This document shows, in pieces, positions 25,018-33,811 of a stretch of DNA of 64,000 nucleotides; position 1 is the stretch's first letter; each line of letters starts with the position of its first letter. Both the position numbers and the translations under genes were made by a program. Where the stretch lies: contig JAILOV010000078.1 of assembly GCA_024690605.1 (NCBI GenBank), positions 1-64,000 on the forward strand. The letters run 5' to 3'. The notes beneath the pieces were generated by a model. It did no database searches. It was not told where the DNA came from and saw only the letters and a list, made by a program, of their open reading frames with translations. The stretch is from Lachnospiraceae bacterium (GTDB lineage: Bacteria; Bacillota; Clostridia; Lachnospirales; Lachnospiraceae).

Positions 25018-25674
25018 TTATCGGAAATAATCCAGCTTCTTCTCGATCCTGCCAAACAGCATCGTCAGCAGTCCCGAGAAGAGCAGGTAGAATACGCCCG
25101 TGTAGAATAACGGCCACACGATCCCGGCACTCTTGATAAATGCCTGTCCGCTCCAGATGATCTCATAGACCGCGATCACGCGTGCAAGCGATGTGTCCTT
25201 GACCAGTGTGATGATCTCGTTGGACATCGGCGGCACGATCCGTTTGATCACCTGCAGGAGCGTGATCTTAAAAAAGATCTGCCTTCCGGAAAGTCCCAGC
25301 ACCTGCCCGGCTTCCTGTTGCCCGACCGGGATCGACTGGATCCCCCCGCGATAGATCTCGGAAAAATAGCAGGCATAGTTGACAACGAATGCCACCAGCG
25401 CGGCGACAAATCTTCCGTTGTCACCGGAACCCCAGACATTATTGCCCAACATGATCCCCGGACCATAGTAGATGATAAGGAGCTGTAAAAGAAGCGGCGT
25501 CCCCCGCACGATCCAGATCAGGAAACGTATCGGGAGACGCAGCACCGAAAATCTCGACATGGAACCAAAGCTGATGATCAGGCCCAGCGGAAGGGCAAAG
25601 ACCAGCGTCAGCACAAACAGCCGTACTGTCGTTAAAAATCCTTCTAAAAGAGAACTTGTGACGGTCAGGAACAC
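25018..25674 (-). CDS. Polar amino acid ABC transporter, permease subunit
   Basis: The protein has 218 residues and about five membrane helices, of the HisM/GlnP type. The cytoplasmic coupling segment follows the pattern EIYRGGIQSIPVGQQEAG. It follows the binding-protein gene by 7 bp. A single permease gene suggests a homodimer. Confidence 0.92.
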   Translation of the reverse strand: MFLTVTSSLLEGFLTTVRLFVLTLVFALPLGLIISFGSMSRFSVLRLPIRFLIWIVRGTPLLLQLLIIYYGPGIMLGNNVWGSGDNGRFVAALVAFVVNYACYFSEIYRGGIQSIPVGQQEAGQVLGLSGRQIFFKITLLQVIKRIVPPMSNEIITLVKDTSLARVIAVYEIIWSGQAFIKSAGIVWPLFYTGVFYLLFSGLLTMLFGRIEKKLDYFR

Positions 25675-25681
25675 GAGTCTG

Positions 25682-26503
25682 TCAGCGCTTGATCAGCGAT
25701 TCCTGTACACCGTATTTCTGCGCGGTTTTCTGCATTTCTCCGCTGGCGTACAGTTTGTTGAACTGCTCGGTGATATAGGCAGCCAGATCGCTCCCCTTCC
25801 GGCAACCGACGCCGTATTCCTCCGTGGTCAGCTCCAGTGTGTGCGTGAGCTCCGGGTAGCTCGTGCCCTCACCGATCATCGCTCCCGCCATCAGAAGGTC
25901 GATGATCGCCGCGTTACTCGTGCCCGCCTGCACTTCCATCAGCGTGTCACTCTGTGCCGTTACCGCCGTGTAGTTCAGCTTATTTTCCTCTGCCGCGGCC
26001 TCACCGGCACTACCGGCCTCGACGGCAAACGCCAGTGCTTTCAGGCTCTCGACGTCTTTGTACTCGTTTGCTGTCGCCGCAGGCAGGATGACGACCTGCG
26101 CATTGTTGCAGTAAGGCTCCGAGCAGGTCATGGCGTTCTTCACCTCATCCGTGAGCGTCATGCCGTTCCACACGCAGTCGATCGATTTGTTATTGAGTTC
26201 CAGGATCTTGTTGTCCCAGTCGATCTCCACGAACTGTGCCTCCACGCCCAACGACTCTGCGATCGCGCGCGCCATGTCCGCGTCAAATCCGATCCACTCG
26301 CCGTTCTCCTGATAATCCATCGGCGCAAAATCCGTGATCCCGACGACCAGGGTGCCTTTTTCCTTGATGTAGGCGATGTCGCTTTCCCCGCCTGCACCCG
26401 CGTCGGCGCCGCCGGCATCTTTGGCTCCTCCGCAGGCCGCGAGCGAAAACGCACATACACCCGCGAGAATCATTGCCAGAATGCTTTTCCTGTTTCTCCT
26501 CAT
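25682..26503 (-). CDS. Polar amino acid ABC transporter, substrate-binding lipoprotein
   Basis: The protein has 273 residues. The lipobox LAAC (Cys24) is followed by a Gly/Ala-rich linker and a family 3 solute-binding fold with DFAPMDYQENGEWIGFDADM, the usual ligand-loop signature. The likely ligand is a polar or charged amino acid such as glutamine or cystine; the sequence does not settle it. It heads the operon and would deliver substrate to the permease on the outer membrane face. Confidence 0.92.
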   Translation of the reverse strand: MRRNRKSILAMILAGVCAFSLAACGGAKDAGGADAGAGGESDIAYIKEKGTLVVGITDFAPMDYQENGEWIGFDADMARAIAESLGVEAQFVEIDWDNKILELNNKSIDCVWNGMTLTDEVKNAMTCSEPYCNNAQVVILPAATANEYKDVESLKALAFAVEAGSAGEAAAEENKLNYTAVTAQSDTLMEVQAGTSNAAIIDLLMAGAMIGEGTSYPELTHTLELTTEEYGVGCRKGSDLAAYITEQFNKLYASGEMQKTAQKYGVQESLIKR

Positions 26504-26578
26504 TTTCTTCTTCCTCCCTTTTTCTGCTACATGATCAGATCTGTCTGATCCCGTTGCTCTTCGTCATTACCGGACATG

Positions 26579-28006
26579 CTACGCTCCACTGTCCGCCGCG
26601 ATCTTCCAGCGCTGCAGTTCACCCTGCGCCGTGCGCGGGAAAGGTCTTGCCCACAGGGAGATCGCCCGGATCTGCCGGCTGTTGGAGATCTTTTTGTTGA
26701 ATTCCTCCACCTGATCCCAGATCTCCTCACGCGTCCGATGCCGCAGCACGACCGCCAGCTTCAGCTCCTCCCCGTCCAGATAGACCGCCGTCTCCGAACC
26801 GATCCTGCGGTTCAGTTCCTCCTCCCATTCCGGACAGAATACTTTTTCCCCGTTGGGAAGAAGCAGCACCTCGTCCTTTTTGCCCAGCACGATAAGGCGT
26901 CCCTCTTCGTCGATATGTCCGAGATCCCCGGTATGCAGCCAGCCGTCGGCATCGATCTTCGCGGCCGTCGCCTCCGGATCGTGGTAATAACCGACCATCG
27001 TGTTCGGCGTCTTCAGGTAGATCTCGCCGTCTCGCGCGATGCGGAATGTCGTGCCGGGACAGGGACGCATGGCGTAAATATGCTTCGGATCCGTGCTCAC
27101 CGCGATACCGCTGCTGGTCTCCGTCAGACCGTAACCGTGCATAACGCGGATGCCTCTCTTGAACAGAGCACGGAAGATCGATTCGTCGCAGGGCGTCCCG
27201 CCGATGATGATCGTGCCGAGATTCTTGTTGAGGGCGTCCATAGAGAGCATGTACTTTAACAATGCGGGAACCACCGGGATAAAATCGGGTTCGAACATGT
27301 TGGGATCCTGAAGAGCATGCCGGATCCCGCGGGAAAGCGCGATCCTGGCACCGATCGTCATCGGCCAGAGAATGCCCGACACAAATCCGAATACATGCCA
27401 GAGCGGAAGCATCGAAAGAACCAGATCGTCACTGGTACCGTGCGCGGTCTGCTGGCCCCCCCACGCATCCCTGAGAAGAGCTTCCTGCGTCAGCACGACG
27501 GCCTTGTACCATGCCGTCGTCCCGGATGTAAAAAACAGAAGTTTGCCGCCGTCCTCGATCTCTCTGTTTTCCGGATAGACGCCGGCGACGCCCTCTTCAG
27601 CCTGTTCATCCAATTGGGCTGCGCGGCGTTCGTTGATATAGTCACCGAAGGCCCTTCGCCCTTCCCTGTCCGCAGCATAGAGAGAGTCTATACCGCAGTG
27701 CTTCACAAGCTCGATCATCTGCTCCGGGGGAAACAATACATCGATCAGAACGGTTCGCTTGCCCGCGATCACGGCAGCAAGCATGGTGATGATCCAACGC
27801 GCGGACGCGTTGGCATAGAGACCCACACAGGTGCAATCCTCTCGGCGGTATCGATTGGCGAGCTCCATAACGCGCAGATAGAGCTCATGGTAGGTGATCT
27901 TCACCTGCTCCTCATACTCTGCCGAAAGGATCGCCGTGTTGTCGGGACAACGCTCATTCAGATCCGTGAGCATTTCTTCAAATGTAGAATATCTGCGATC
28001 CGCCAT
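26579..28006 (-). CDS. AMP-binding (ANL superfamily) protein with altered catalytic motifs
   Basis: The protein has 475 residues, short for the family. The fold is clear from HGYGLTETSSG, GWLHTGDLG and KKDEVLLLPNGEKV. The phosphate loop reads SGTTAWYKAV, losing the usual Gly and Pro, and the end motif reads PRTAQGELQRW, with no Lys where the catalytic A10 lysine stands. It may therefore be a ligase with changed chemistry or a binding protein. Its ATG begins 2 nt after the tRNA-Arg 3' end, and GGAG in the tRNA acceptor stem is the only ribosome site. No carrier protein or partner enzyme is adjacent. Confidence 0.82.
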   Translation of the reverse strand: MADRRYSTFEEMLTDLNERCPDNTAILSAEYEEQVKITYHELYLRVMELANRYRREDCTCVGLYANASARWIITMLAAVIAGKRTVLIDVLFPPEQMIELVKHCGIDSLYAADREGRRAFGDYINERRAAQLDEQAEEGVAGVYPENREIEDGGKLLFFTSGTTAWYKAVVLTQEALLRDAWGGQQTAHGTSDDLVLSMLPLWHVFGFVSGILWPMTIGARIALSRGIRHALQDPNMFEPDFIPVVPALLKYMLSMDALNKNLGTIIIGGTPCDESIFRALFKRGIRVMHGYGLTETSSGIAVSTDPKHIYAMRPCPGTTFRIARDGEIYLKTPNTMVGYYHDPEATAAKIDADGWLHTGDLGHIDEEGRLIVLGKKDEVLLLPNGEKVFCPEWEEELNRRIGSETAVYLDGEELKLAVVLRHRTREEIWDQVEEFNKKISNSRQIRAISLWARPFPRTAQGELQRWKIAADSGA

Positions 28007-28008
28007 AA

Positions 28009-28082
28009 CGTCTCCGAGAGGATTCGAACCTCCGACCCCTCGCTTAGGAGGCGAGTGCTCTATCCAGCTGAGCTACGAAGAC
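28009..28082 (-). tRNA. tRNA-Arg (anticodon CCU)
   Basis: This is a 74-nt tRNA with a GTCTTCG/CGGAGAC acceptor stem (one wobble pair), D-arm GCTCAGCTGGATAGAGC, anticodon loop CTCCTAA on a CTCGC/GCGAG stem, and T-loop TTCGAAT. Anticodon CCU reads AGG. The discriminator is G and CCA is not encoded. It shares a transcript with the AMP-binding gene directly downstream. Confidence 0.95.
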
Positions 28083-28102
28083 CCGCGCATATGCGCACAA
28101 AC

Positions 28103-28132
28103 ACTTTACCACAGAATCAGTAAAATAGCAAA
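28103..28132 (-). promoter_or_regulatory. Promoter of tRNA-Arg and the AMP-binding gene
   Basis: TTTGCT (28127-28132), 18 nt and TAAAGT (28103-28108) with an extended TGG lie 20 bp upstream of the tRNA. Confidence 0.5.
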
Positions 28133-28146
28133 CCGGCGCGGTGCCC

Positions 28147-28344
28147 CTACCGGATATCGATCTCCGGCGGCTGATCGATCTGGCTGCCGACATATTTGCC
28201 GTCCTTCTTCCGCTGCTTCACGCACTCCGTGAGGAGGTACTCGATCTGCCCGTTCACCGAGCGGAAGTCATCCTCCGCCCAGGCGGCGATCGCGTTGTAG
28301 AGGCTTTCGTTCAGCCGCAGGGGCACCTGTTTCTTCTCTGCCAT
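28147..28344 (-). CDS. Arc-like ribbon-helix-helix protein
   Basis: The protein has 65 residues. QVPLRLNESLY fits the DNA-contacting strand and NGQIEYLLTECVKQRKK the second helix of an Arc/ribbon-helix-helix fold. A polar tail of about 20 residues follows. It starts 4 bp after the SPFH gene and is surely in its operon. A tandem palindrome overlapping the -10 of that operon is its most obvious target, so autoregulation is proposed. Confidence 0.8.
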   Translation of the reverse strand: MAEKKQVPLRLNESLYNAIAAWAEDDFRSVNGQIEYLLTECVKQRKKDGKYVGSQIDQPPEIDIR

Positions 28345-28348
28345 GGCT

Positions 28349-29353
28349 TCAGTACAGCGAACCGCTGTTCACGACCGGCTGTGCATCATGGTTGCCGCAC
28401 AGGACCACAAGCAGATTGGAGACCATGGCCGCCTTGCGTTCCTCATCGAGTGACACAACGCCATCCTCTTTGAGTTTATCAAGCGCCATCTCCACCATTC
28501 CGACTGCACCGTCAACGATCATCTTGCGGGCATCGATCAGCGCCGAGGCCTGCTGCCTCTGAAGCATGGATGCCGCGATCTCCGGCGCATACGCCAGATA
28601 AGTGATCCGTGCGTCGATGATCTCTATACCGGCGGTTTCCACCTTGCTCTGGATCTCTTCCTTGATCCTCTTCGCCACCAGCTCGGTGGATCCGCGCAGG
28701 CTGCCGTCATCCGCCTGTCCGTCGCCGGTCGTGTCGACATTCTGTGCCATATCGTAGGGATAGAGCTTTACAATGTTCCGGACCGCCGCGTCACTCTGCA
28801 GGGACAGGTATTCCTTGTAATTATCGACCGTAAAGACCGCGGATGCCGTGTCCGTCACGCGCCACATCACCGCGACACCGATCTCCACCGGATTGCCGAG
28901 CACATCATTGACCTTCTGCTTGGCATTGCTCAGCGTCATGATCTTTAAGGAGATCTTCTTGCCGCTTCCGCCGACCTTGACCTGCGTTCCGTTCTGCGCC
29001 GCGATGACCAGCGGATGCGCCTTTGCCTCCACATCACCGCTCTGTCCGAGATGGGTCTCGGCTGCGGGATTGACACTCACACAGAAGGGATTCACCCAGT
29101 AAAAGCCCGCGTCTTTGAGGGTGCCGACATAGGAACCGAAGAGCGTGAGCACCAGTGCTTCCTGCGGACCGAGCACCTTGAGACCCAGGAACGGGATCCA
29201 GCCGAGGCAGAGCCACAGGATACCGATGATCATAAGCAGGCCATTCGCTGCCGCGCCGAAGATCGTTACCGGGATCGCCGCGATGTAGAGGATGATCCAA
29301 AGTGCCAGCATCGCAAATCCGTTGCTGTTTTTGTTCAGAACCTTTTCTTTCAT
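28349..29353 (-). CDS. SPFH (band 7/stomatin-like) membrane protein
   Basis: The protein has 334 residues. A hydrophobic hairpin (about 13-60) anchors an SPFH domain (about 65-270) with PQEALVLTLFGSYVGTL and IEIIDARITYLAYAPEIA. A helical stretch with MLQRQQASALIDARKMI follows, as in band 7 proteins. Such proteins form membrane rings or microdomain scaffolds. The ATG at 29353 follows GGAGAAG. Together with the small DNA-binding protein it makes a two-gene unit with its own promoter. Confidence 0.88.
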   Translation of the reverse strand: MKEKVLNKNSNGFAMLALWIILYIAAIPVTIFGAAANGLLMIIGILWLCLGWIPFLGLKVLGPQEALVLTLFGSYVGTLKDAGFYWVNPFCVSVNPAAETHLGQSGDVEAKAHPLVIAAQNGTQVKVGGSGKKISLKIMTLSNAKQKVNDVLGNPVEIGVAVMWRVTDTASAVFTVDNYKEYLSLQSDAAVRNIVKLYPYDMAQNVDTTGDGQADDGSLRGSTELVAKRIKEEIQSKVETAGIEIIDARITYLAYAPEIAASMLQRQQASALIDARKMIVDGAVGMVEMALDKLKEDGVVSLDEERKAAMVSNLLVVLCGNHDAQPVVNSGSLY

Positions 29354-29407
29354 TTCTCTTCTCCTTCTCCGGATTATTTGCGCGACACCACGCCGCTCAA
29401 TTCATCC

Positions 29408-29445
29408 TGATATCATAATGATATCATATAAAATCGTTTTGTCAA
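29408..29445 (-). promoter_or_regulatory. SPFH operon promoter with tandem TGATATCA palindromes
   Basis: TTGACA (29440-29445), 16 nt and TATCAT (29418-29423) form the promoter. Two perfect 8-bp palindromes TGATATCA lie at 29408-29415 and 29419-29426, 11 bp centre to centre, and the outer one covers the -10. The arrangement suits a small dimeric repressor such as the co-encoded ribbon-helix-helix protein. Confidence 0.7.
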
Positions 29446-29461
29446 CATCTTTTTTCGTTTT

Positions 29462-29968
29462 TTATGTGAGATGCACAGAATGGCCGTCCCGTACGGCTTC
29501 CGTGAGATTTCCCCGATCGTCGTAGACCAGCTTCAGAGAAAAAAACGGCGCATTTTGCTGCAGAAGCTTCAGAAAGATCCGGTCTCCCTCCCAGATCGGG
29601 AGGGCATAGATCTCCTCCCATGAAACCCAGGCCAGCTCGCCTTCCCTGCATTCCGGCAGATCGGTATCATCCGAGACCGGCATTCCCGATGCGCCCCGCA
29701 TTTTCCGGGCCGTAAACAGAAACATATACTCCGTGGTCTCACGGTAAACAAAGGTGACAATGCCCCGGAATGCGAGTTCATCTGCCGTCAGACCGGTCTC
29801 TTCGCGCATTTCGCGACGGATACAGTCCTCGGGACTCTCGCCCGCTTCCATATGTCCGCCCACGCCGATCCACTTGTCCCGGTTGATGTCCCGTTCTTTT
29901 TTCGTGCGGTGGAGCAGAAGCAGACGGCCGTTGTGTTCGGGATAGCACAGCGTTGTGTTTTCGATCAT
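29462..29968 (-). CDS. Nudix hydrolase
   Basis: The protein has 168 residues. A complete Nudix box lies at about 38-60: GHMEAGES, then REMREETGL. The class resembles MutT/8-oxo-dGTP diphosphatases (LCYPEHNGRLLLLHRTKK). It would hydrolyse a nucleoside diphosphate derivative. It overlaps the DUF3881 gene by 4 bp (ATGA) and is the last gene of the parA-to-Nudix run. Confidence 0.88.
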   Translation of the reverse strand: MIENTTLCYPEHNGRLLLLHRTKKERDINRDKWIGVGGHMEAGESPEDCIRREMREETGLTADELAFRGIVTFVYRETTEYMFLFTARKMRGASGMPVSDDTDLPECREGELAWVSWEEIYALPIWEGDRIFLKLLQQNAPFFSLKLVYDDRGNLTEAVRDGHSVHLT

Positions 29969-30909
29969 AGGGAAATGTCAATGACGGAGGGCTCTGTCGG
30001 GAAATTGAGAAAGCCCTGCATCCAGATGTTGCCCTTAAAGCGCCGGCCGACTGCCGGTTCACCATAGAGATCTTTTTCGTTGATCGCGACATCAAAGAGC
30101 AGATCATTGCAGTTGAGGCGCATAACGATGACATGCTCGCGCGTCAGGAAATTCGTGGTCCTGCGGAAATCGAGGATCTCGCCGATGACGGAATACTGAT
30201 CGCATTCCACGCCGTAGGGCATGAAACAGGTATCCACCAGCGTGTAGATATCCTCCGTCCGTGCCTTCCTGGTGAGCGCGGTATACATATCCATATCATA
30301 GAGCGTGAGGGTTTCGATCGCGTCCTCGTCCCCGCCGCGCGCCGCAGCGATCACCTGATTCCTGCCCACGGCCTTGCGCCTGAGATCCTCGCGCTGTTCG
30401 CTGGTCTTGGCGATCGGCATCATGATCATGCCGGACAGAGACAGTGCGGACAGCGTTACCGTGATCTCCGCCGAAGGAAATCTGCCGTCCTCCACCGCCC
30501 GCAGCCAGGTGATCCGGTTCTGCAGGTAAAAGATCATCGTCACACCGACGCGAAGCTCATCGCAGACACCGGCATAGGAATCCTGCGCGGCATGCCGCTC
30601 AATGCTCACCTCTTCCGCCGTGCTCACACCGGTCCCCCGCAGATAGGGATAGTAAAAATCATAGATAAAATGGTCCGTTTCGTCGAGCTCCCCGCAGATG
30701 GCCAGACCGATGCCGGATCCGAAATCCCGCTCGAACTGCGCGAGCAGCGGATCTCCCTGTGTCTGGTCGCCGCCCGCCGGCTGTTCTTTTTGCGTAAGCG
30801 AAGTGTAGACGCGACGGTCCGCGTCCTGAACGGCATCTCCTATGATCTTGTGAAGGCTTCTCCGGTCTCTTACTTCCGAGAATCCGATCGCCCGCAGATA
30901 CTGATGCAA
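29965..30909 (-). CDS. DUF3881 family protein
   Basis: The protein has about 314 residues and is soluble. The N-terminal HQYLRAIGFSEV and the overall length fit DUF3881, a family I know mainly from Lachnospiraceae and often beside serS; its function is unknown. I prefer the TTG at 30909 with AAAGGGAG 6 nt upstream, which gives the family's usual N-terminus; a GTG at 30927 overlapping the serS stop as GTGA is the alternative. It lies between serS and the Nudix gene in one operon. Confidence 0.75.
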   Translation of the reverse strand: MHQYLRAIGFSEVRDRRSLHKIIGDAVQDADRRVYTSLTQKEQPAGGDQTQGDPLLAQFERDFGSGIGLAICGELDETDHFIYDFYYPYLRGTGVSTAEEVSIERHAAQDSYAGVCDELRVGVTMIFYLQNRITWLRAVEDGRFPSAEITVTLSALSLSGMIMMPIAKTSEQREDLRRKAVGRNQVIAAARGGDEDAIETLTLYDMDMYTALTRKARTEDIYTLVDTCFMPYGVECDQYSVIGEILDFRRTTNFLTREHVIVMRLNCNDLLFDVAINEKDLYGEPAVGRRFKGNIWMQGFLNFPTEPSVIDISL

Positions 30910-30923
30910 ATGCTGTCTCCCTT

Positions 30924-32207
30924 TCACTCCGCCTTTATGACTTCCTTGCCGCCCATGTACGGCTGCAGTGCTTTCGGGATCCTGACGGAACCGTCCGCGT
31001 TCAGGTTGTTCTCCAGAAACGCGATCAGCATACGCGGCGGCGCGACCACCGTATTGTTCAGCGTGTGTGCCAGATAATTGCCCTTTTCGCCCTTAATGCG
31101 GATCCGCAGACGCCTCGCCTGCGCGTCACCGAGATTCGAGCAGCTGCCGACCTCGAAATACTTCTTCTGTCTGGGCGACCAGGCTTCGACATCACAGGAT
31201 TTCACCTTGAGATCCGCGAGGTCACCGGAGCAGCATTCCAGCGTACGGACCGGAATATCCAGACTGCGGAACAGATCGACCGTGTTTTTCCAGAGGCGGT
31301 CGTACCATATCTTCGATTCTTCGGGCTTGCAGACGACGATCATCTCCTGCTTTTCAAACTGATGGATACGGTAAACGCCGCGCTCCTCCACGCCGTGCGC
31401 ACCTTTTTCCTTGCGGAAGCAGGGAGAATAACTGGTCAGCGTCTGCGGCAGCTGTTCCTCGGGAATCTGCTGGTCGATGAATTTGCCGATCATCGAGTGC
31501 TCGCTGGTGCCGATCAGGAACAGATCCTCCCCCTCGATCTTGTACATCATGGCATCCATCTCGGGGAAGCTCATCACGCCCTCAACCACGGCCGCATGGA
31601 TCATGAACGGCGGGATCACATAGGTGAAACCGCGATCGATCATGAAGTCTCTCGCATAGGCAAGAACAGCCGAATGGAGTCTCGCGATATCGCCCATCAG
31701 ATAATAGAAGCCGTTGCCCGCGACGCGCCTTGCCGCGTCAAGATCGATGCCGTTCAGTTTTTCCATGATATCCGTGTGATAGGGGATCTCAAATGCCGGT
31801 ACGAACGGTTCACCGAATTTTTCTATCTCCACATTACAGGAATCATCTTTGCCGATCGGCACAGAATCGTCGATCATCTGCGGAATGACGAGCATCTTTT
31901 CGCGAAGCTGTTCATCCACCTCGCGCTGTTTCTGTTCCAGCTCTTTGATGCGCTCGCCGTCCTGCGCGACCTGTGCCTTGACCTTGTCCGCTTCTTCCTT
32001 TTTTCCCTGCGCCATCAGCGCGCCGATCTCCTTAGAGACCTTGTTTCTGTTCGCGCGTAGCTCATCCGCTTCCTTCTGTGTCTCGCGGCTCTTTTTGTCG
32101 AGCTCGATCACCTCGTCTACAAGCGGAAGCTTCTCATCCTGAAACTTCTTTTTGATGTTCTCGCGAACTGCATCCGGGTTCTCTCTGACAAATCTGATGT
32201 CTAACAT
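30924..32207 (-). CDS. serS: Seryl-tRNA synthetase
   Basis: The protein has 427 residues, the normal length. The N-terminal long coiled-coil arm (about 28-105, with QKEADELRANRNKVSKEIG) is followed by the class II core with the motif 2 region FRKEKGAHGVEERGVYRIHQF and motif 3 near NNTVVAPPRMLIAFLE. The start at ATG 32207 has GGGAGGAG upstream. No T-box leader is present in the 74 bp before it, and it appears co-transcribed with DUF4446 and parAB. Confidence 0.96.
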   Translation of the reverse strand: MLDIRFVRENPDAVRENIKKKFQDEKLPLVDEVIELDKKSRETQKEADELRANRNKVSKEIGALMAQGKKEEADKVKAQVAQDGERIKELEQKQREVDEQLREKMLVIPQMIDDSVPIGKDDSCNVEIEKFGEPFVPAFEIPYHTDIMEKLNGIDLDAARRVAGNGFYYLMGDIARLHSAVLAYARDFMIDRGFTYVIPPFMIHAAVVEGVMSFPEMDAMMYKIEGEDLFLIGTSEHSMIGKFIDQQIPEEQLPQTLTSYSPCFRKEKGAHGVEERGVYRIHQFEKQEMIVVCKPEESKIWYDRLWKNTVDLFRSLDIPVRTLECCSGDLADLKVKSCDVEAWSPRQKKYFEVGSCSNLGDAQARRLRIRIKGEKGNYLAHTLNNTVVAPPRMLIAFLENNLNADGSVRIPKALQPYMGGKEVIKAE

Positions 32208-32281
32208 AGCTCCTCCCTGTTCTCTTATCTGCTCTCTCTTATCATGACAAGACTCTTGCTCGTCCGGGTTTCTCAACAAAT

Positions 32282-32812
32282 TCAGGAAAGTGTCTGCGAC
32301 AGCGCTCGCTCCAGTGCCTGCTGTTCCTCCGTGCCAAGCTCCAGTTCGCTCCTGCCGTCGACCACCTCTTTGACATAGGTGTAATTACCGTCGGGGCTGT
32401 GAACGGAATTCAGGATCAGACCGTTGTTCTCCTCGTTCAGAAGTGCGAGCGCGAAAGAAAGCTTCCCGCCCATCTGATTGAACGCGTCATATTTGATCAC
32501 ACCGATCCGGTGAAAACAGCGGTCAAGCATCACCTGCTGTTTTTCCAGTGTGCGCTGTACATCGTGCGCCGTCTCGGTCAGCACATCATTGGCTTCAAAG
32601 AGATGGATGATCTCGGTCTCCAGACTGGTCGTGTTCTTACCGCGCATCAGTTTCCGCAGACGTTTGTCCAGATCCTTGATCTGCTTCTGTTGTCTGAGAA
32701 CGAAAACAAGCAGCACCACACACAGGATCAGCAGCACAAGAAACAGCGCGAGGGTTTCAAAAGTCAGTCCGCCCGGCAGCACCACCGTGTTCGTCAAAAC
32801 GATCGCTCTCAT
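32282..32812 (-). CDS. DUF4446 family membrane-anchored protein
   Basis: The protein has 176 residues. One N-terminal membrane helix (about 17-42) is followed by a coiled region (KQIKDLDKRLRKLMRGK) and a conserved C-terminal domain with IGVIKYDAFNQMGGKLSFALALL. DUF4446 genes lie next to parB in many Clostridia; function is unknown. The ATG is two bases from the parB stop. Confidence 0.85.
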   Translation of the reverse strand: MRAIVLTNTVVLPGGLTFETLALFLVLLILCVVLLVFVLRQQKQIKDLDKRLRKLMRGKNTTSLETEIIHLFEANDVLTETAHDVQRTLEKQQVMLDRCFHRIGVIKYDAFNQMGGKLSFALALLNEENNGLILNSVHSPDGNYTYVKEVVDGRSELELGTEEQQALERALSQTLS

Positions 32813-32813
32813 C

Positions 32814-33704
32814 TCACACCCGGTTCTTCAGGCGTTCCACGATCCTGTCAAGATCGTCGCCGCTGTAGAAATCGATCTCCAGTTTTCCCGCGCCGGATCC
32901 GTCTCCCGTGATCGCAACTTTCGTTCCAAGCGATTCCGTAAGCCTCTCCTCCAGGTCACGGTAAACGGTTTCCAGATTGTGATCCTTCCCCTTGGACTTG
33001 CGCTGCTTCTTCGGACGGTCCAGACTTTTGACCAGCTTTTCCGTGTCACGGACGCTCAGATTTTCGTCAAAAACCTGCTGCGCAAGCCGGATCTGCTCAG
33101 CAGCATCCTCCACCGGGATCAGCGCGCGCGCGTGTCCGGCAGTGAGCATTTCATCGATCAGCATCTGCTGCACTTCATCGGTCAGTTTCAGAAGCCGCAT
33201 GGAATTCGTGATCGCCGTACGGCTCTTGGACACACATTCCGCGACTTCATCCTGCTTCAGATGATAGTCCTCGATCAGCTTCTTATATCCCTTCGCTTCT
33301 TCAATGGAATTCAGGCCCTCGCGCTGAATGTTTTCGATCAGTGAGATCACATCCAGTTCCTGCTCGCTCAGATCATTTTTGACGATCGCAGGGATCTCTT
33401 TTAATTCCGCTTTATGCGCGGCACGCCAGCGACGCTCACCGGCGATGATCTCATAATGATCGCCCTTTTGCGCGACAAGGATCGGACTGATCACCCCGTG
33501 CTTCCGGATCGATTCCGCCAGTTCGTTTAATTTGTCCTCATCGAACTTCTTGCGCGCCTGCGTTTTGTTCGGCTCGATCTCCGTGATGCGGATGCTCTGT
33601 ACCACCTGTCCTTCGGGAAGCTTCACGCCGGCAACATCCGCCGCCGGCACTTTCGCCGGGATCAGGTTTTCCAGTCCGCCGCCCAGGCCTCTTCTCTTTG
33701 CCAT
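32814..33704 (-). CDS. parB: Chromosome-partitioning protein ParB (Spo0J)
   Basis: The protein has 296 residues. The N-terminal CTPase region contains GERRWRAAHKAEL and the IENIQREGLNSIEEA box. A helix-turn-helix (about 130-190, with DEVAECVSKSRTAITNSMRL) and a C-terminal dimer domain follow. ParB loads at parS sites and helps load SMC. Three parS-like sites lie 1 kb upstream. It follows parA with a gap of about 107 bp. Confidence 0.95.
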   Translation of the reverse strand: MAKRRGLGGGLENLIPAKVPAADVAGVKLPEGQVVQSIRITEIEPNKTQARKKFDEDKLNELAESIRKHGVISPILVAQKGDHYEIIAGERRWRAAHKAELKEIPAIVKNDLSEQELDVISLIENIQREGLNSIEEAKGYKKLIEDYHLKQDEVAECVSKSRTAITNSMRLLKLTDEVQQMLIDEMLTAGHARALIPVEDAAEQIRLAQQVFDENLSVRDTEKLVKSLDRPKKQRKSKGKDHNLETVYRDLEERLTESLGTKVAITGDGSGAGKLEIDFYSGDDLDRIVERLKNRV

Positions 33705-33811
33705 ATACGTTCTCCTTTATTGTTTTTTCAGAAATACCTTATATCTATTTCCGTTCTTTGATCGTAGTTCTGCAAAACACCATGTCTTCTCTTGAACCGG
33801 ATCAACGCTGA

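Noticed and set aside
28009..28082. tRNA-Arg as an integrase attachment site
   Set aside because: No integrase gene or repeated tRNA 3' end is present nearby.
32208..32281. T-box leader before serS
   Set aside because: The gap is only 74 bp and has no specifier stem or T-box sequence; serS appears co-transcribed with upstream genes.
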